Source of the DNA: Symbiodinium kawagutii | Taxonomy: Eukaryota; Sar; Dinophyceae; Suessiales; Symbiodiniaceae | Length of the DNA stretch: 64,000 nucleotides | Assembly (NCBI GenBank): GCA_009767595.1 | Contig: VSDK01003676.1 | Coordinates: 496,453 to 560,452, forward strand | Direction: 5' to 3' | Shown: positions 1-9,993 of the stretch, piece after piece | Layout of the letters: each line of letters opens with the position of its first letter | How positions within the stretch are numbered: the first letter of the stretch is position 1 | Translations under genes and position numbers: made by a program | The notes under the pieces: generated by a model | Told to the model about the DNA's origin: nothing | The model's database searches: none | Seen by the model: the letters and a program-made list of their open reading frames with translations, nothing else

Positions 1-585
1 TCTTTCCCTCGGACGTACTCCATTTATGGACCTCATTTTTGCCAGCAATCTCTTGGTCGTTCACTGGGAGATTAAAAAGTTATTCCCAGGTCCCTGTCCC
101 GTTGATCACTGATCATCCGCGATGACAAAAACATGTAAACCATGCTGTCATATAGGTAGCACAAGTCTTCAAAATAACAGCCTCCATTCACCACACATCT
201 CATGATCATCCATACCCGCGCTGACAACCATGGCCATGTGCTTGATCGTATCACACAGCGCTGGCTGATTTATGGCAGCACAAGCTTCATGGCAGTGCGT
301 TTCAGACCTGGCCGCTGGTCGACTTGGAGGTGTCCAGGATGAAAACAATCCACAGCTGGGTGGTGGTCTCAGACTTTTCGGATGGTTTCCCCAACATTTT
401 TGGATGGTTGATGCTTAATGGCTGGTTGGTTGATACTTGATGGCTGGCTGGTTGATACTAAAAAAGCTTGTTGATACATTTTTTCTTCGGATGGTTGATG
501 GACTTGCTTGCCCTTCATGGAGGGGTGGTTCCAGCAGCATCAAAACCAGTTGGGCGTTCCTCAAGGTCTGGATCTGGCGTGCCAG
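1..585. other. Left-edge non-coding DNA
   Basis: No supported gene. The stretch 405-470 holds diverged repeats of a TGATGGCTGGTTGGT-like motif, probably a decayed simple repeat. Overlapping open frames on both strands around 415-705 compete with the exon candidate that follows, and none has a recognisable domain. Confidence 0.4.
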
Positions 586-686
586 GTTGAGACAAAGCCT
601 CAGCGGCAGGTGCGGAGTTTGAGCCGTGGAAAGGGTCCCCGTGGGGAAACAAGTCCCCTCCCAAGCTGGGACATGTCTTGGCTGCG
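586..686 (+). CDS. Candidate exon, unknown product (start of island chain 1)
   Basis: The island follows a TGCCAG acceptor and ends at a good GTGAGC donor. Read from phase 0 it gives 33 residues, polar and basic, ending in WDMSWL, and leaves two bases of a codon. The next island at 1433 starts with one base, so the junction would code Arg and the frame continues into a hydrophobic exon. No domain is visible. A minus-strand frame is also open across this stretch, so strand and frame are inferred from the splice signals and phase match only. Confidence 0.35.
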
Positions 687-1432
687 GTGAGCCAGTGGAA
701 GCCACCTATAGCTCACCAGTTGCATCCGATGTTTCACCGAATGATGCTGAATGAACAAGCCTCACGCGCCACAGATTCACAAGTGTAAAGCCAGCCGAGC
801 CGGGGTGCGCACTGACGGGAGCCCACAAAGGACATGAATGTAGAAACGGCTCTTTGCGTAAGCTACCCTTAACAAAAATCAAGCCGCATCTGTGACTTGA
901 TTTCAGATGATAAGAATAAGAATCTAATACTTGGCTGCTTCTTCATCTGGAATCAAGTAATTCTATGACTGCTTCTTCTTGCTTCTTGGCAAAGCCTTGA
1001 ACAATCAAGCCTTGCCCCCACAGCTCATCATCATTTCCAGCTTCAAGGCGCTCCCCTTTGGTTCCCAAGCTCTGCTGGAAATGGCAGGTCTGCGTGGAGA
1101 TTTCCCACCACTGCGGGGTCATTGCCAAGATATGCACAGAGGTGCTGACGGCAAGTGCTACCGTGGTGACATATACTCTCACTTGAGATCAGTTCACTAC
1201 CAGGATGTTCATGGATGTTCCAGGTGAGAAACCCGCTCCGGTGATAATGGCGCACTTATCTCGCGAATAGATCTTGTGTCAGCCGTTGGCATGTGATGAG
1301 GGACCCGGAAACTGCTCAGATGTTTGTGAGCTTGCCCATGGTATCCCAACAAGCATTGATGCCCCACCCTTGACGTGGTCAGTTTCGGGTCTGTGAGGCC
1401 TCGCAGCTCGGTCATAGGGCCCCGGTGCTCAG

Positions 1433-1547
1433 GGCATTTCGAATGAAGACCTTCGGCTTGATGGCCTGCCAGCTGATCGTGGTCCTGGGATTCACCGCAC
1501 CTTGGCAGCTTAGCACCGACCTTGGTGGGCGCGCTGCACCGCTTCAA
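1433..1547 (+). CDS. Candidate exon with a transmembrane helix, TMBIM/BAX-inhibitor-1-like
   Basis: After a GCTCAG acceptor the frame gives AFRMKTFGLMACQLIVVLGF, a basic segment running into a hydrophobic helix. TMBIM/Lifeguard/BI-1 proteins have this layout at their first membrane helix: an arginine/lysine followed by a Tyr/Phe-x-x-Leu-x-x-Gln-Leu pattern. About 18 polar residues follow. A GTGGTT donor after codon 38 leaves phase 0, matching the next candidate at 2399; an alternative donor lies at 1525. The family assignment rests on one helix, and no other TMBIM helix is convincingly seen downstream, so it is tentative. Confidence 0.4.
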
Positions 1548-1564
1548 GTGGTTGCTGGTGGCTG

Positions 1565-1662
1565 GTGGTTGGGAGGGAGCGAGGCCAGGAGCGAGGGTTT
1601 CCCTAACTTTTTAAAGGGGGGAGCGATTTGGAGCTACGAAGAGTGGTGTAGCCACATGGTAG
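1565..1662 (+). repeat. Family D element, copy 1 (GT...AG ends)
   Basis: About 98 bp, related to copies at 6341, 29710 and 53587. All copies follow GGCTG or its equivalent, begin with GT and a TTGGGAGGG-like block, contain GGGGGAGCGGTTTGGAGCTAC-like sequence in the middle, and end in CAAATGGTAG (here CACATGGTAG). There is no clear terminal inverted repeat. Confidence 0.75.
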
Positions 1663-1965
1663 GTTGTGGAGATTTGTGGACTAGTTTTTTTGATTTTGGG
1701 GTTCGGTTGGTTTCAGACGTGCGATGTGACCAGGAGATGATCACACACCTAGACTATCTTAGACTCAGCATTGTGCGGAAGCACTTCTTGGGTTTTCGAG
1801 CAGAAGATGGTCCAGGCTCGCTACTTATCACCCTCCACCTGAATAAAACGGCTGGGGATGCGGCCCATTTGAATTATAACAAGGATGATTTCAAAACATG
1901 GAACGTCAGGATTTGTTAATTAGGATTCATTGCAACAGATTGATTTAGCATGGCCAGCCACTAAA

Positions 1966-2046
1966 TGGGGTGTCTTAAAATAGGGGTACTCCTATGTCGT
2001 CCTGTAAAACCAATTTCGGGGTCCCCAATTTTGAGAAGCCACCAGA
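1966..2046 (+). repeat. Family A inverted-repeat element, copy 1 (short, diverged)
   Basis: Begins GGTGTCTTAAAATAGGGG and ends with its rough reverse complement, CCCCAATTTTGAGAAGCCACC. This is a shortened relative of the family A elements described at 51060. Confidence 0.65.
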
Positions 2047-2398
2047 TACGTACGATACTAAGCATTACGTTACCGTTAATCATTAATATGATCAACCCTA
2101 CTGCTTCCCCGTTGCTGTTGGCCCGATGCACGGGGTATGTTGATGTTGAGTGCCCCCAAGGAGGATTGCGAATCAGCAGCCGTAATCAGCAGCCTTTTGA
2201 GAGAACAAAAAACATGTACCCCGCGCTATGGCAACTTAGCCAGCATGAGCCCCCTACGCTTTTGCAAGTTAGCCAGCATGAGCCCGTCATGTTTGATGTG
2301 ATGGACTAGCCATAAACCATCATGAGCAAGCCATGTTTGCCCCAGAAAAGTTCAGTTGCCAGTGGTGCCTTCCCCCTGGTTTGTGGCTTGGACCTCAG

Positions 2399-2447
2399 GT
2401 GCTGGTGGATTACTTCCGCGTGTGGGACATCATGAGACCACAACTTG
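2399..2447 (+). CDS. Candidate micro-exon, unknown product
   Basis: Between a pyrimidine-rich tract ending in CTCAG and a GTGAGA donor, 49 bases code 16 residues, VLVDYFRVWDIMRPQL, in phase 0 with one base left over. The residues look like ordinary coding sequence (amphipathic, aromatic). The start phase matches the end of the 1433 candidate. No family is recognised. Confidence 0.4.
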
Positions 2448-3163
2448 GTGAGACAATCACTCAGGCCACCTGGCCTGATGGATGCAGTAAGTTCGAGGAG
2501 TGAACTTTCCCAGCAGATTTTGGGACATGTGGCGATTGGTTGAGAACATGTTTTACTAATGATTAGTCACAACATATCCAAGGTGGGATTAATGATGAAC
2601 TAATTGGGATGCATGATTAGCTAATGATTGGTTAGTACTCCCAACAGAATGATTACCTAGTTGGGATTGATTAATGCTTAACTAATGGTGATAAACTACA
2701 ATGATTCACTCTAATGATTAATATTGACTAGAACAATGAATAAGTTGTTGGTGGCTTGTTTGACATTCATCCCCACTGTATTAACAGTCATGGTCGGTTG
2801 GTTGACGAGCATACTTTTCACAGGGGTGGCCCAACCACCAACCAGATAACCATGCAGTTGAATGGCTGAAAATATATTGGTGGTAAACAATTGTTAATTG
2901 ATAAGATGATGAATCAAAAGCCAATAATGACACCTGGAGTTTTGGGGATGGATCAATACCAACATGCACTTACCATCCATCCGAAAAATAGTTAGGTGAG
3001 CATCTCAACAAAAACACGTTTGCTCATTCAGGACATGTTGACCAACGCAACCAGGGTATTGACCCACATTTATATTTGCAAGTATGGGATTGTGAAGCGT
3101 CATGAAGAAAGAGTGCTTGTTCATGGGTGCCACTTCCCTTTAGGGTGATGCTGGGGGAATACT
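2448..3163. other. AT-rich intron-like DNA
   Basis: About 2530-2760 is a low-complexity AT-rich stretch with repeated TAATGATTAG/AACTAATTGGGAT words. A partial family C element (right half, ending CAACCACCAACCAG) lies at about 2797-2846. No exon is supported here. Confidence 0.55.
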
Positions 3164-3278
3164 TGGCTGTGGGTCAAAACCTCGTACCCCTGGTTCCCCA
3201 TCATTAATCAGTATTTTGCCTTATTATTGTTGGTTATTAACCCCCATTAGTTGGTTAGTTAATATTGACCCACAGCCA
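3164..3278 (+). repeat. Family B inverted-repeat element, copy 1
   Basis: Starts TGGCTGTGGGTCAAAACC and ends TTGACCCACAGCCA, a 14-base terminal inverted repeat. The interior carries the family's CCCCTGGTTCCCCATCATTA and ATTAACCCCCATTA blocks. No coding capacity, so it is a MITE-sized non-autonomous element by structure. Confidence 0.85.
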
Positions 3279-3292
3279 CTTCAATTCATGGA

Positions 3293-3691
3293 TTGGCTCT
3301 GGTCACTAGCCGCCCTGGCTGTTCACATTTTGTTGGGATGTTCACCTACCCATTTGTTGGTTCCATCCTGCGCAATGCACACAACAAAGTCCACTGCAAG
3401 CCCGAGCTGGCTGCAGAGCTGGCCAAGTCCGACCATGTCCGGCCCATGTGTTGGTTGGCTGCCGCGCAACCATTTGGGGGTCACAATGGCTTGGGCAGTT
3501 CTTTGGCATCACCTCATGGTGCCCCAAGCTCATCTCCGTACAGCGGATGCTTGGCACGACCCTTCACGCTCTTGCCAATAGAGCATCACGATCACTACGG
3601 CTTGTTTGTGCGGAGCCATAGGAAATTTCTAGGGCACATGGGCGATGCTGCACACCACATCAACATTGGGCACCGGTGTGACACCAGCTGA
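3293..3691 (+). CDS. Unresolved open frame, possibly containing an exon
   Basis: A 132-codon frame is open here, which is long for non-repetitive sequence in this window. Its middle part (…ELAAELAKSDHVRPMCW…) looks protein-like. A second frame is open over nearly the same stretch (3216-3581), and no clear acceptor/donor pair bounds the segment. I cannot tell an exon from chance. No domain is recognised. Confidence 0.2.
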   Translation: MALVTSRPGCSHFVGMFTYPFVGSILRNAHNKVHCKPELAAELAKSDHVRPMCWLAAAQPFGGHNGLGSSLASPHGAPSSSPYSGCLARPFTLLPIEHHDHYGLFVRSHRKFLGHMGDAAHHINIGHRCDTS

Positions 3692-3729
3692 GTCACACCA
3701 ACCAACCACCAACTGCGGCCAAGTGAGAG

Positions 3730-3792
3730 GTGATTTTCTACGTCATTGGCGCCCTGAATTTCGTCAGCATCCTGGCGCTTGCCGCCTTCAAG
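3730..3792 (+). CDS. Candidate exon coding one transmembrane helix
   Basis: Between a GAG acceptor and a GTGCGG donor, 63 bases code 21 residues (VIFYVIGALNFVSILALAAF then K), the length and composition of a single membrane-spanning helix. Start and end are both phase 0. This does not match the one-base overhang of the 2399 candidate, so either another exon lies between them or a different frame is used: a two-base start is also open and gives a basic, non-hydrophobic peptide. The parent protein is unknown. Confidence 0.4.
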
Positions 3793-3946
3793 GTGCGGGG
3801 GTACTGAGGAGATACTGATAATATGTGTGCTGTTGGTGGTTCCTGACTGCGGTGTGACTCAAGGTTGTTGGCTGTGGTGGTTATGGAGATGTTGGATGTG
3901 GATGAACTGGCACAGACTTTCTAGGGCAACATGATGACTTTGATGG

Positions 3947-4252
3947 TTGGTTGTTGCTGTTGCTGGTGCTGGTGCTGTTGCTGTTGCTGTTGCTGGTGCT
4001 GTTGCTGGTGCTGGTGCCGGTGCTGTTGCTGTTGCTGGTGCTGGTGCTGTTCCTGTTGCTGTTGCTGGTACTGTTGCTGGTGCTGGTGCTGTTGCTGTTG
4101 CTGGTGGTGCTGCTGCTGCTGTTGCTGTTGCTGGTGGTGGTGCTGGTGCTGGTGCTGTTGCTGTTGCTGGTGCTGGTGCTGGTGCTGTTGCTGTTGCTGG
4201 TGCTGGTGCTGGTGCTGTTGCTGTTGCTGGTGCCGTTGCTGGTGCTGGTGCA
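3947..4252 (+). repeat. Imperfect CTG/TTG trinucleotide array
   Basis: About 300 bp of mixed GTT, GCT and GGT triplets with a loose higher-order pattern of GGTGCTGTTGCTGTTGCT. All frames are open across it (poly-Gln/His on the minus strand; poly-Cys/Trp, Ala/Val or Leu on the plus strand), an artefact of triplet periodicity. Confidence 0.9.
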
Positions 4253-4323
4253 TTTTTATGTAGTTATAAGTAGTGGATGATGGTGGTTCCTAAGATGGTG
4301 AAGTAGTGGGAGCGATTGATCAA

Positions 4324-4344
4324 TGCTGCTGCTGCTGCTGGTGC

Positions 4345-4395
<51 letters not shown>

Positions 4396-4396
4396 C
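4324..4396 (+). repeat. CTG then TTG trinucleotide array
   Basis: A short run of CTG triplets followed by about 18 TTG triplets, with one CG interruption near the end. Non-coding by the same argument as the array at 3947. Confidence 0.9.
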
Positions 4397-5313
4397 GTTG
4401 TGTCGCCTAATCTGCTGGATCCTTTGCGCTTGATGGTCGCTGCACAGGACCATTTTCCATTGAATTACTTGCCACTTGGCCACGGAAAACCGGGCCGTGC
4501 TGAGGCTCCAGAGGCTCAACTCCCATGGGTTTGAGTTGAAATGATAGGCATCCCGAGGCGTTTGGCTGGTTATGATGGTGGTTAGTAATGTTGTAATGCT
4601 TACTCACAGAGGACTTTAGTGGTCAATAGGGGCTAACAATGCCTGACAATAGTGGTTCGACAGCTACCAGTTGGGGGTTTCAATCTGTTTTTGGATATTC
4701 CCCCATGTTTGGGATGGTTGGCTGGTTCATGAGCACATTTTTGATAGAATCGAAACTTCCAAGCATGTATAAACAGTTGCCACTCCGAACATGTGAGAGA
4801 AAGGCTAAACTCTCCGTAGTAAACTTTAGTCTTCGGCTGGAACATCTTCAGAAATGGCTCCGGGACCTGTAAAACGATATAGTATGATATAGTGAACTCC
4901 CAAAAACGATAACAATTGAGATATTCCACAATTTTAAATTGAGGTTTTGCCGCTTGCTCATGTGATATTTTGAGGCCCATATTCATTTGTTATTAGTTAT
5001 TTCCTCACCGCCCTTTGCCAATCAGCTAATGCTTGGAATCTCAAGTGCCATGTGCAGAGGGCATTCTTGATAACTTGGGTGTGATCTAGAGCTTATCACC
5101 GTTGTTTGAGGTTGTTTCGTTACTTGCTGTACCGCAAGCGAAATCATCTTTGTGGTACCAACTTGGTGATTCTTCTGTAGGACATGGGCCACTTTGAATG
5201 TTGCCAATGCCTTGGAACCTGGCCCAACCCGTTTCAGGCCGCAACGGCGCACTATATGATGATAGTTCATAATCAGCAGCACGCTTGCCCCTAGCCCAGC
5301 CAACCTCTGTGAG
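4397..5313. other. Intron-like DNA without supported exon
   Basis: Contains a 119-codon minus-strand open frame (5022-5381) and several 70-117-codon frames on both strands. None has a recognisable domain, and they overlap each other. The minus-strand frame runs through the candidate exon at 5314-5466 and is treated as its shadow. Confidence 0.4.
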
Positions 5314-5466
5314 ACGGCGACGACAAAAGAATCAGCCACCCCCTCGGCCATTTGGAGCGTGAGGTTGTTGGGATGCAGCACGCTGATGTCAGGCGCATTC
5401 TGGGGCCTGACGCTCGCACGCCGTTTCCGCCTGTTTTGCCCAGGAAATGGACGTGGCTACAGCCCT
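5314..5466 (+). CDS. Candidate exon, unknown product
   Basis: Read from a CTGTGAG acceptor with a two-base start, the frame gives about 50 residues including HLEREVVGMQHADVRRILGP and ends one base into a codon at a GTAGGT donor. An alternative is a shorter exon from 5393 (TCAG acceptor) in another frame, giving AFWGLTLARRFRLFC…GYSP and ending in phase 0. The GC-rich composition and strong donor favour an exon, but the frame is undecided. A family C element starts 10 bases inside the intron. Confidence 0.35.
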
Positions 5467-5476
5467 GTAGGTTTTA

Positions 5477-5652
5477 CTGGTTGGTGGTTTCAAAGATTTT
5501 TTATTTTCCATAGTAGTCAATAATAGTAAGAAAAAACTGGTTTAGTTAATCAACAATGGTTTCAAGTTTATATTTTCAAACAATACTAGTCACCATAAAC
5601 TAATGGTTGGTTGACTATTATTTTTCATACGGGTGGTTCAACCACCAACCAG
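5477..5652 (+). repeat. Family C inverted-repeat element, copy 1
   Basis: Starts CTGGTTGGTGGTTTCAAA and ends GGTTCAACCACCAACCAG, giving terminal inverted repeats of roughly 17 bases with one or two mismatches. The interior has TTTTTTATTTTCC, AGTAGTCAATAA and ATGGTTGGTTGACTA blocks shared with copies at 11642 and 56067. Confidence 0.85.
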
Positions 5653-5916
5653 CTTACTTCGTCAACATGCCCTAATCCTCATAACGACTTTGACAACAGG
5701 GATCTTATCGGTGCTTGTTGCAGGAAATGACCAACTTCATGAGGGCAAACCACATGGCAAACAACCAGACCTTTGGAGATGTTGATAGGCATCCCAGGCT
5801 TGCGCTTGTAACAACTATTGTTGTTGTTGGCCTAGTTGTTCTGCTAGCAGCTTTCCCCGGTGATTTGTCAGAGGCACAGGTTGTTGTTAACATCCTTTTA
5901 TCTTCACCAATATTTT

Positions 5917-5983
5917 GGATGGTTGGCTAACGTTGGTTAACTGAATGGTTTTCATAGGGGTCGTAGACACCAAACCAACCAGC
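5917..5983 (+). repeat. Family C fragment
   Basis: Right-half fragment: GGATGGTTGGCTAACGTTGGTTAACT then TTTTCATAGGGG and ACCAAACCAACCAG. Diverged from the complete copies. Confidence 0.6.
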
Positions 5984-6340
5984 TACTGGGGATTGACAGT
6001 CGTTAGTTGATCCACTTGCGCCTATTTTTCAGGTTGGTTCACCATTTGCACGCCATCGATTTACCAGGCTCCCCCCAGTGTTCATGTGCACGCACCCATG
6101 CATTGATGTTTGGGAAGCATTTGGTTGGACAGAGGTAAAGGAAAGAACCACCATTGCAGGGTGTTGGGAATCAACATTCTTCGCAACAAGTTGCCATAGA
6201 GAGCAAGTGCAGGGTACTCAACTACTAGCTGCTGGGTTTTCAGCACCTTTAAGTCAGCCATTCGAACCAAGGACACGTGGCATGACCGGCATATCTATTC
6301 ACATCCAGATGCTTTGCCAACTTTGGCGTTTGGATGGCTG

Positions 6341-6440
6341 GTGGCTGGGAGGGAGCGAGCCAGGGGCAAGTATCCTTATAGCCCGTGTTAAAGGGGGAGG
6401 CAGTTGGAGCTACCAGGAGTGCCCGCTCACCAAATGGTAG
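6341..6440 (+). repeat. Family D element, copy 2
   Basis: Preceded by GGATGGCTG, begins GTGGCTGGGAGGGAGCGAGC and ends CACCAAATGGTAG. Same layout as the other three copies. Confidence 0.8.
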
Positions 6441-6567
6441 ATGGATTCCTCCTTTTTCGGGGCATGACGTCAGTGCGGATCATTGTTCCTCTTGCCCATT
6501 TTGCCACTCGAATCCTATGGATTCATTCGTCATACCAAGGTTCTACTCAGGGTTGGAGATTAAGATG

Positions 6568-6656
6568 TGGCTGTGGGTCAAAACCCTGTACCCCTGGTTC
6601 CCCATCATTAACCATTGTTTTCCCTATAGTTTGTTGGTTATTATCCCCCATGTTAC
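6568..6656 (+). repeat. Family B element, copy 2 (right end truncated)
   Basis: Shares TGGCTGTGGGTCAAAACCCT, the CCCCTGGTTCCCCATCATTA block and the GGTTATTATCCCCCAT block with copy 1, then breaks off without the right terminal repeat. Confidence 0.8.
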
Positions 6657-6812
6657 AGGGCAAACCCAGCTCCCCTTAACTGCAGGTGTGGGGCAGACCG
6701 GTCCTCAGGCAGAAAAAAATCCACTAGGCCAGGTGTCAAATGCATTCCAATGCCAGCGTGAGTAGCTGCAGTCATTTGGAGGGCCTGAAGCCTGGATGTT
6801 GATGGGAGCATA

Positions 6813-6927
6813 TGGCTATGGATCAATATTAGTCAACCAACCAATGGGGGATTTCCACCAACAATAATAGGGAAAACAATGGTTCATAGTGGGGGAACCA
6901 GGGGTACAGGGTTTTGACCCACAGCCA
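6813..6927 (-). repeat. Family B element, copy 3 (inverted)
   Basis: A full-length copy in opposite orientation to copies 1 and 2: starts TGGCTATGGATCAATATTAG and ends GGGTTTTGACCCACAGCCA. With the truncated copy at 6568 it forms an inverted pair about 157 bp apart. Confidence 0.85.
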
Positions 6928-7841
6928 TATTTGCACCATCTTTTTTGTGGTGAACTGTATTCATTTGTCGTGTTTCTGGGGCCCTTGTTCGCGAAATAGA
7001 ACCCCGGAGGCCTAAAATGTGCAGATTCCCGCCAGAGTTTCCCAGGGGGGTTGGGTTCAGGATTCAGTCGTGTCATCGGTTCAGTCGTGGGTCAACGGTG
7101 ATCATATCCCACTGCCGGTGCTGACATCTCCACCGGTGTCATTGGCGGTGTATGCAGTGAAGCTGCGTACCGAAGTCTGATCGTTGCATCAACGAGTCAC
7201 CTGCCTGGTTGTGTAGCCTACCTGATGGGATCGCCAGGGTGCCGACTCGAAAGTGAGTCAGGATGAATTTCCGACTGGTCCATGATTCCCAAGGAGTCCC
7301 GTTGTGGATTCACATCTGTCTATGAGTCGTGGATTCCGAAGTCCGTACGGCAGGTGACACCATTGAAATTTAATTGTAGGCAGCTCTGAATTCGGATACC
7401 GGAAACATAATTCTACGCGATTGTACTATTTAGAATTCCTTCGTCTATAGGCAGCTGGCACCATCGCCTAGAAAGGGACCAAAATCTTGGATATTTTTGG
7501 TGTATGTATGTTGCTACCCTCCGAGGAAAAGCTAGCCATTCAGTATTTTGGATGGCCGTAACTACCAGGACCCTAGCTCAACTAGTCCAAGAACCACAGT
7601 TGCCTCGGTCCAACCTCATCGAACCACCCATTCGGTGTTATATTGTGCAATTTTACTGTTGCAAACCGTGACCCTTACCGTGGAAATGATTCAACGGCTG
7701 GCATTACCCGCGGTATAAGCACCATACATGATATTTAACCAATATTCAACTTACCACCATGTAGCTACCAAATTACCGCCATACCTACTATATGATATGG
7801 CGCCATATGTTTTTGTTTACCCATGCCTGCAGCCTGCCAAG
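6928..7841. other. Intron-like DNA with one possible exon
   Basis: Around 7104-7260 a plus-strand frame reads …GADISTGVIGGVCSEAAYRS… for about 50 codons, with protein-like composition but no clear splice sites. I leave it as a note rather than a gene. The remainder (7300-7840) shows nothing recognisable. Confidence 0.3.
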
Positions 7842-7916
7842 GATTTTGGCCATCCTGGTTTTCTCCATGTGTGGCGCAACGGCTCCTCGACGCGATCGGA
7901 GCAACAGCACCTCCCA
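7842..7916 (+). CDS. Candidate exon, frame uncertain
   Basis: The island lies between a TGCCAAG acceptor and a GTCAGT donor. With a one-base start it reads ILAILVFSMCGATAPRRDRS…, half of a membrane helix followed by a basic stretch, with two bases left over. With a phase 0 start it reads DFGHPGFLHVWRNGSSTRSE…, also open. Neither matches a family I know. The GC-rich composition and splice signals suggest an exon. Confidence 0.35.
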
Positions 7917-9411
7917 GTCAGTGCTTGATAGCAGCCAGTGTCAACCTTAGCCAGCATCAACCAGCTATATACCAGCTAGATCCAGCTAGTAACATGTATT
8001 GTCTGAATTGTTGTGTATGTGAACTAGTTCTTATCTCAAGTTATTTGGTCATGACCTGAATGAACATGCAAACAGTAAGTCAACTTGGAAACCTCGAATT
8101 CTGTGAAGCACCTTCAACAATGGGTCCTGCATGCAGATGACAGTCCAATGGTCGTAAGTTTGAAACACCCAGTTTCCGAAGCAGGTCGGTGAATGCAAAT
8201 GAAGAAACCTGCTTGGCCTTGAATCGCTTCTTTCGATGGATGAAATCATAAGCCCTGTGCTATCCGATGCTTCCAGTTACTTGTTTGTAACCAGCTGGTT
8301 TCTACCATGGTTGTTTGGGGTTTGTGACTTAATGGCACCTGGAAGCATAGGGCGAACAATGTCTGCGCTGAAGTGCTTCCAGCACCAAGCCGAACCGCCG
8401 CACCAGGTGGTTTCAAGCATTTTGACCGACAGCAAACTCAGCGGCAATCGGATCCTCATCTCCATGTTGATGCCCGGCTGGTGCATTGCCTCAGCGATCA
8501 ATGTGCCCTGGACAGCAGGGTGGGGATCTGGTGAAGCTTGGACCTCCAAGTGCTGGTGGTTCTACACATTTTTCCCCTGGTATTTACCAGATGGTTGGTT
8601 GGTTGATGTTGGTTGACTGATATTTTTCATAAGGGTGGTTCAGCCACCAACTAGGACACCATTCCCAAAATCAGTCTGCAGTAGCAGAGAAAGCGGCATC
8701 CGTTTGGGGTGCTTGCAGGATGTACCCTTGATAGGCAGCACGGATAGCGGTGGAATAACCAATCGGAGTGAACCAGATGCTCAACAGTAGGAATATAACC
8801 AAGTGGAAGTACGATCAAGGTTTCTTCCCTTCGGGGTGAATCATTACATCTTGGGCTACTGGGTGGTTTGCTTTGGAAACTCTTGCCAAGTCATCTATAT
8901 GAAAGAATGTGGGTAGTGGTGTGTGTGTGTGTGTGCGTGTGTCCTTTGACACGGAGTATCTGGCCACATCCTGTATACTCAGTATCCATACTTCAGTTCA
9001 AGATGATTTCTGGACACCGCTTCCTTCGGCCCCGAGACAATCATTGCGGAACACTGAAAGCACAGTTGGAAATTGCTTCCTGGTGACCGGACGCAAGAAC
9101 TCGAGAGATGAACGCAACCACGATGCGAATAGGGAAACCCTTGTCTAATTCAGGAGGTTGTTCAAACTTCCACTTACTAGTTTCCTCATCAAATTGGTGC
9201 ATCAGATGGGGATAAGGTCACCACATACGAGGAAACTGGGCACACTGGGTACGGCGAACATTCTGTCGTTCTTGGGTCATCCTCGCATCACTAGTCCAGG
9301 CTGTTCCCGCACAGCGAGTGTTTGCTGTGAGAGGCACTGCAGGACACGAGCTCTGAGCACGACTCAGTTCGTTGTTGGGTGCTTCCCGTGAAGTCAAAGG
9401 ATCAGCTGTAG
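7917..9411. other. Intron-like DNA
   Basis: A 126-codon plus-strand frame (8236-8616) overlaps a 90-codon minus-strand frame, and neither is recognisable. A family C right-half fragment lies at 8589-8652, ending GGTTCAGCCACCAACTAG. A short GT dinucleotide run sits at 8919-8942. Confidence 0.4.
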
Positions 9412-9501
9412 GGATGCGAATGGGACACCAAGGGCGAGTCCACCATGCTCCCCCTGTCCAGCTGGGCGTTCGAATGTTGGGGCAATGAAGCTACCGTTTT
9501 G
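9412..9501 (+). CDS. Candidate exon, unknown product
   Basis: Between a GCTGTAG acceptor and a GTACCA donor, 90 bases code 30 residues (GCEWDTKGESTMLPLSSWAF then ECWGNEATVL) in phase 0 at both ends. The mix of Cys, Trp and charged residues is typical of a folded domain, but I do not recognise it. A one-base start is also open and gives a Pro/Cys-rich peptide, so the frame is not certain. Confidence 0.4.
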
Positions 9502-9632
9502 GTACCAGGTACCCCTCTCAATGATTGGCTCACCATGAGTTACAGCGAAGACAACTCGTTAAACCCAGCAATCTCACAGAAATGCCCAAAAACTATAACT
9601 TGACTATGAGCCTATGATTACTCATGTAAATG

Positions 9633-9633
<1 letters not shown>

Positions 9634-9723
<90 letters not shown>

Positions 9724-9729
9724 GTCATT

Positions 9730-9766
<37 letters not shown>

Positions 9767-9948
9767 CCATCGTCATCGTCATCGTCATCATCATCATCAT
9801 CATCATCATCAGCATCATCATCATCATCATCATCATCAGCATCATCATCATCATCATCATCATCAGCATCATCATCATCATCATCATCATCAGCATCATC
9901 ATCATCATCATCATCATCAGCATCATCATCATCATCATCATCATCATT

Positions 9949-9990
<42 letters not shown>

Positions 9991-9993
9991 ATC
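9634..9993 (+). repeat. ATC array with 27-bp higher-order units between TCATCG blocks
   Basis: About 360 bp. It begins with a pure ATC run, then TCATCG hexamers (about 9724-9785), then five 27-bp units each made of AGC plus eight ATC triplets (AGC at 9811, 9838, 9865, 9892 and 9919), then TCATCG hexamers again (about 9945-9990). Open frames across it (poly-Ser, poly-His, poly-Met, poly-Asp) are artefacts. Confidence 0.95.

Noticed and set aside
3921-4280. Long poly-Gln/His, poly-Cys/Trp, Ala/Val and Leu frames across the CTG/TTG array
   Set aside because: Every frame is open because of triplet periodicity; no start context, splice signal or flanking domain.
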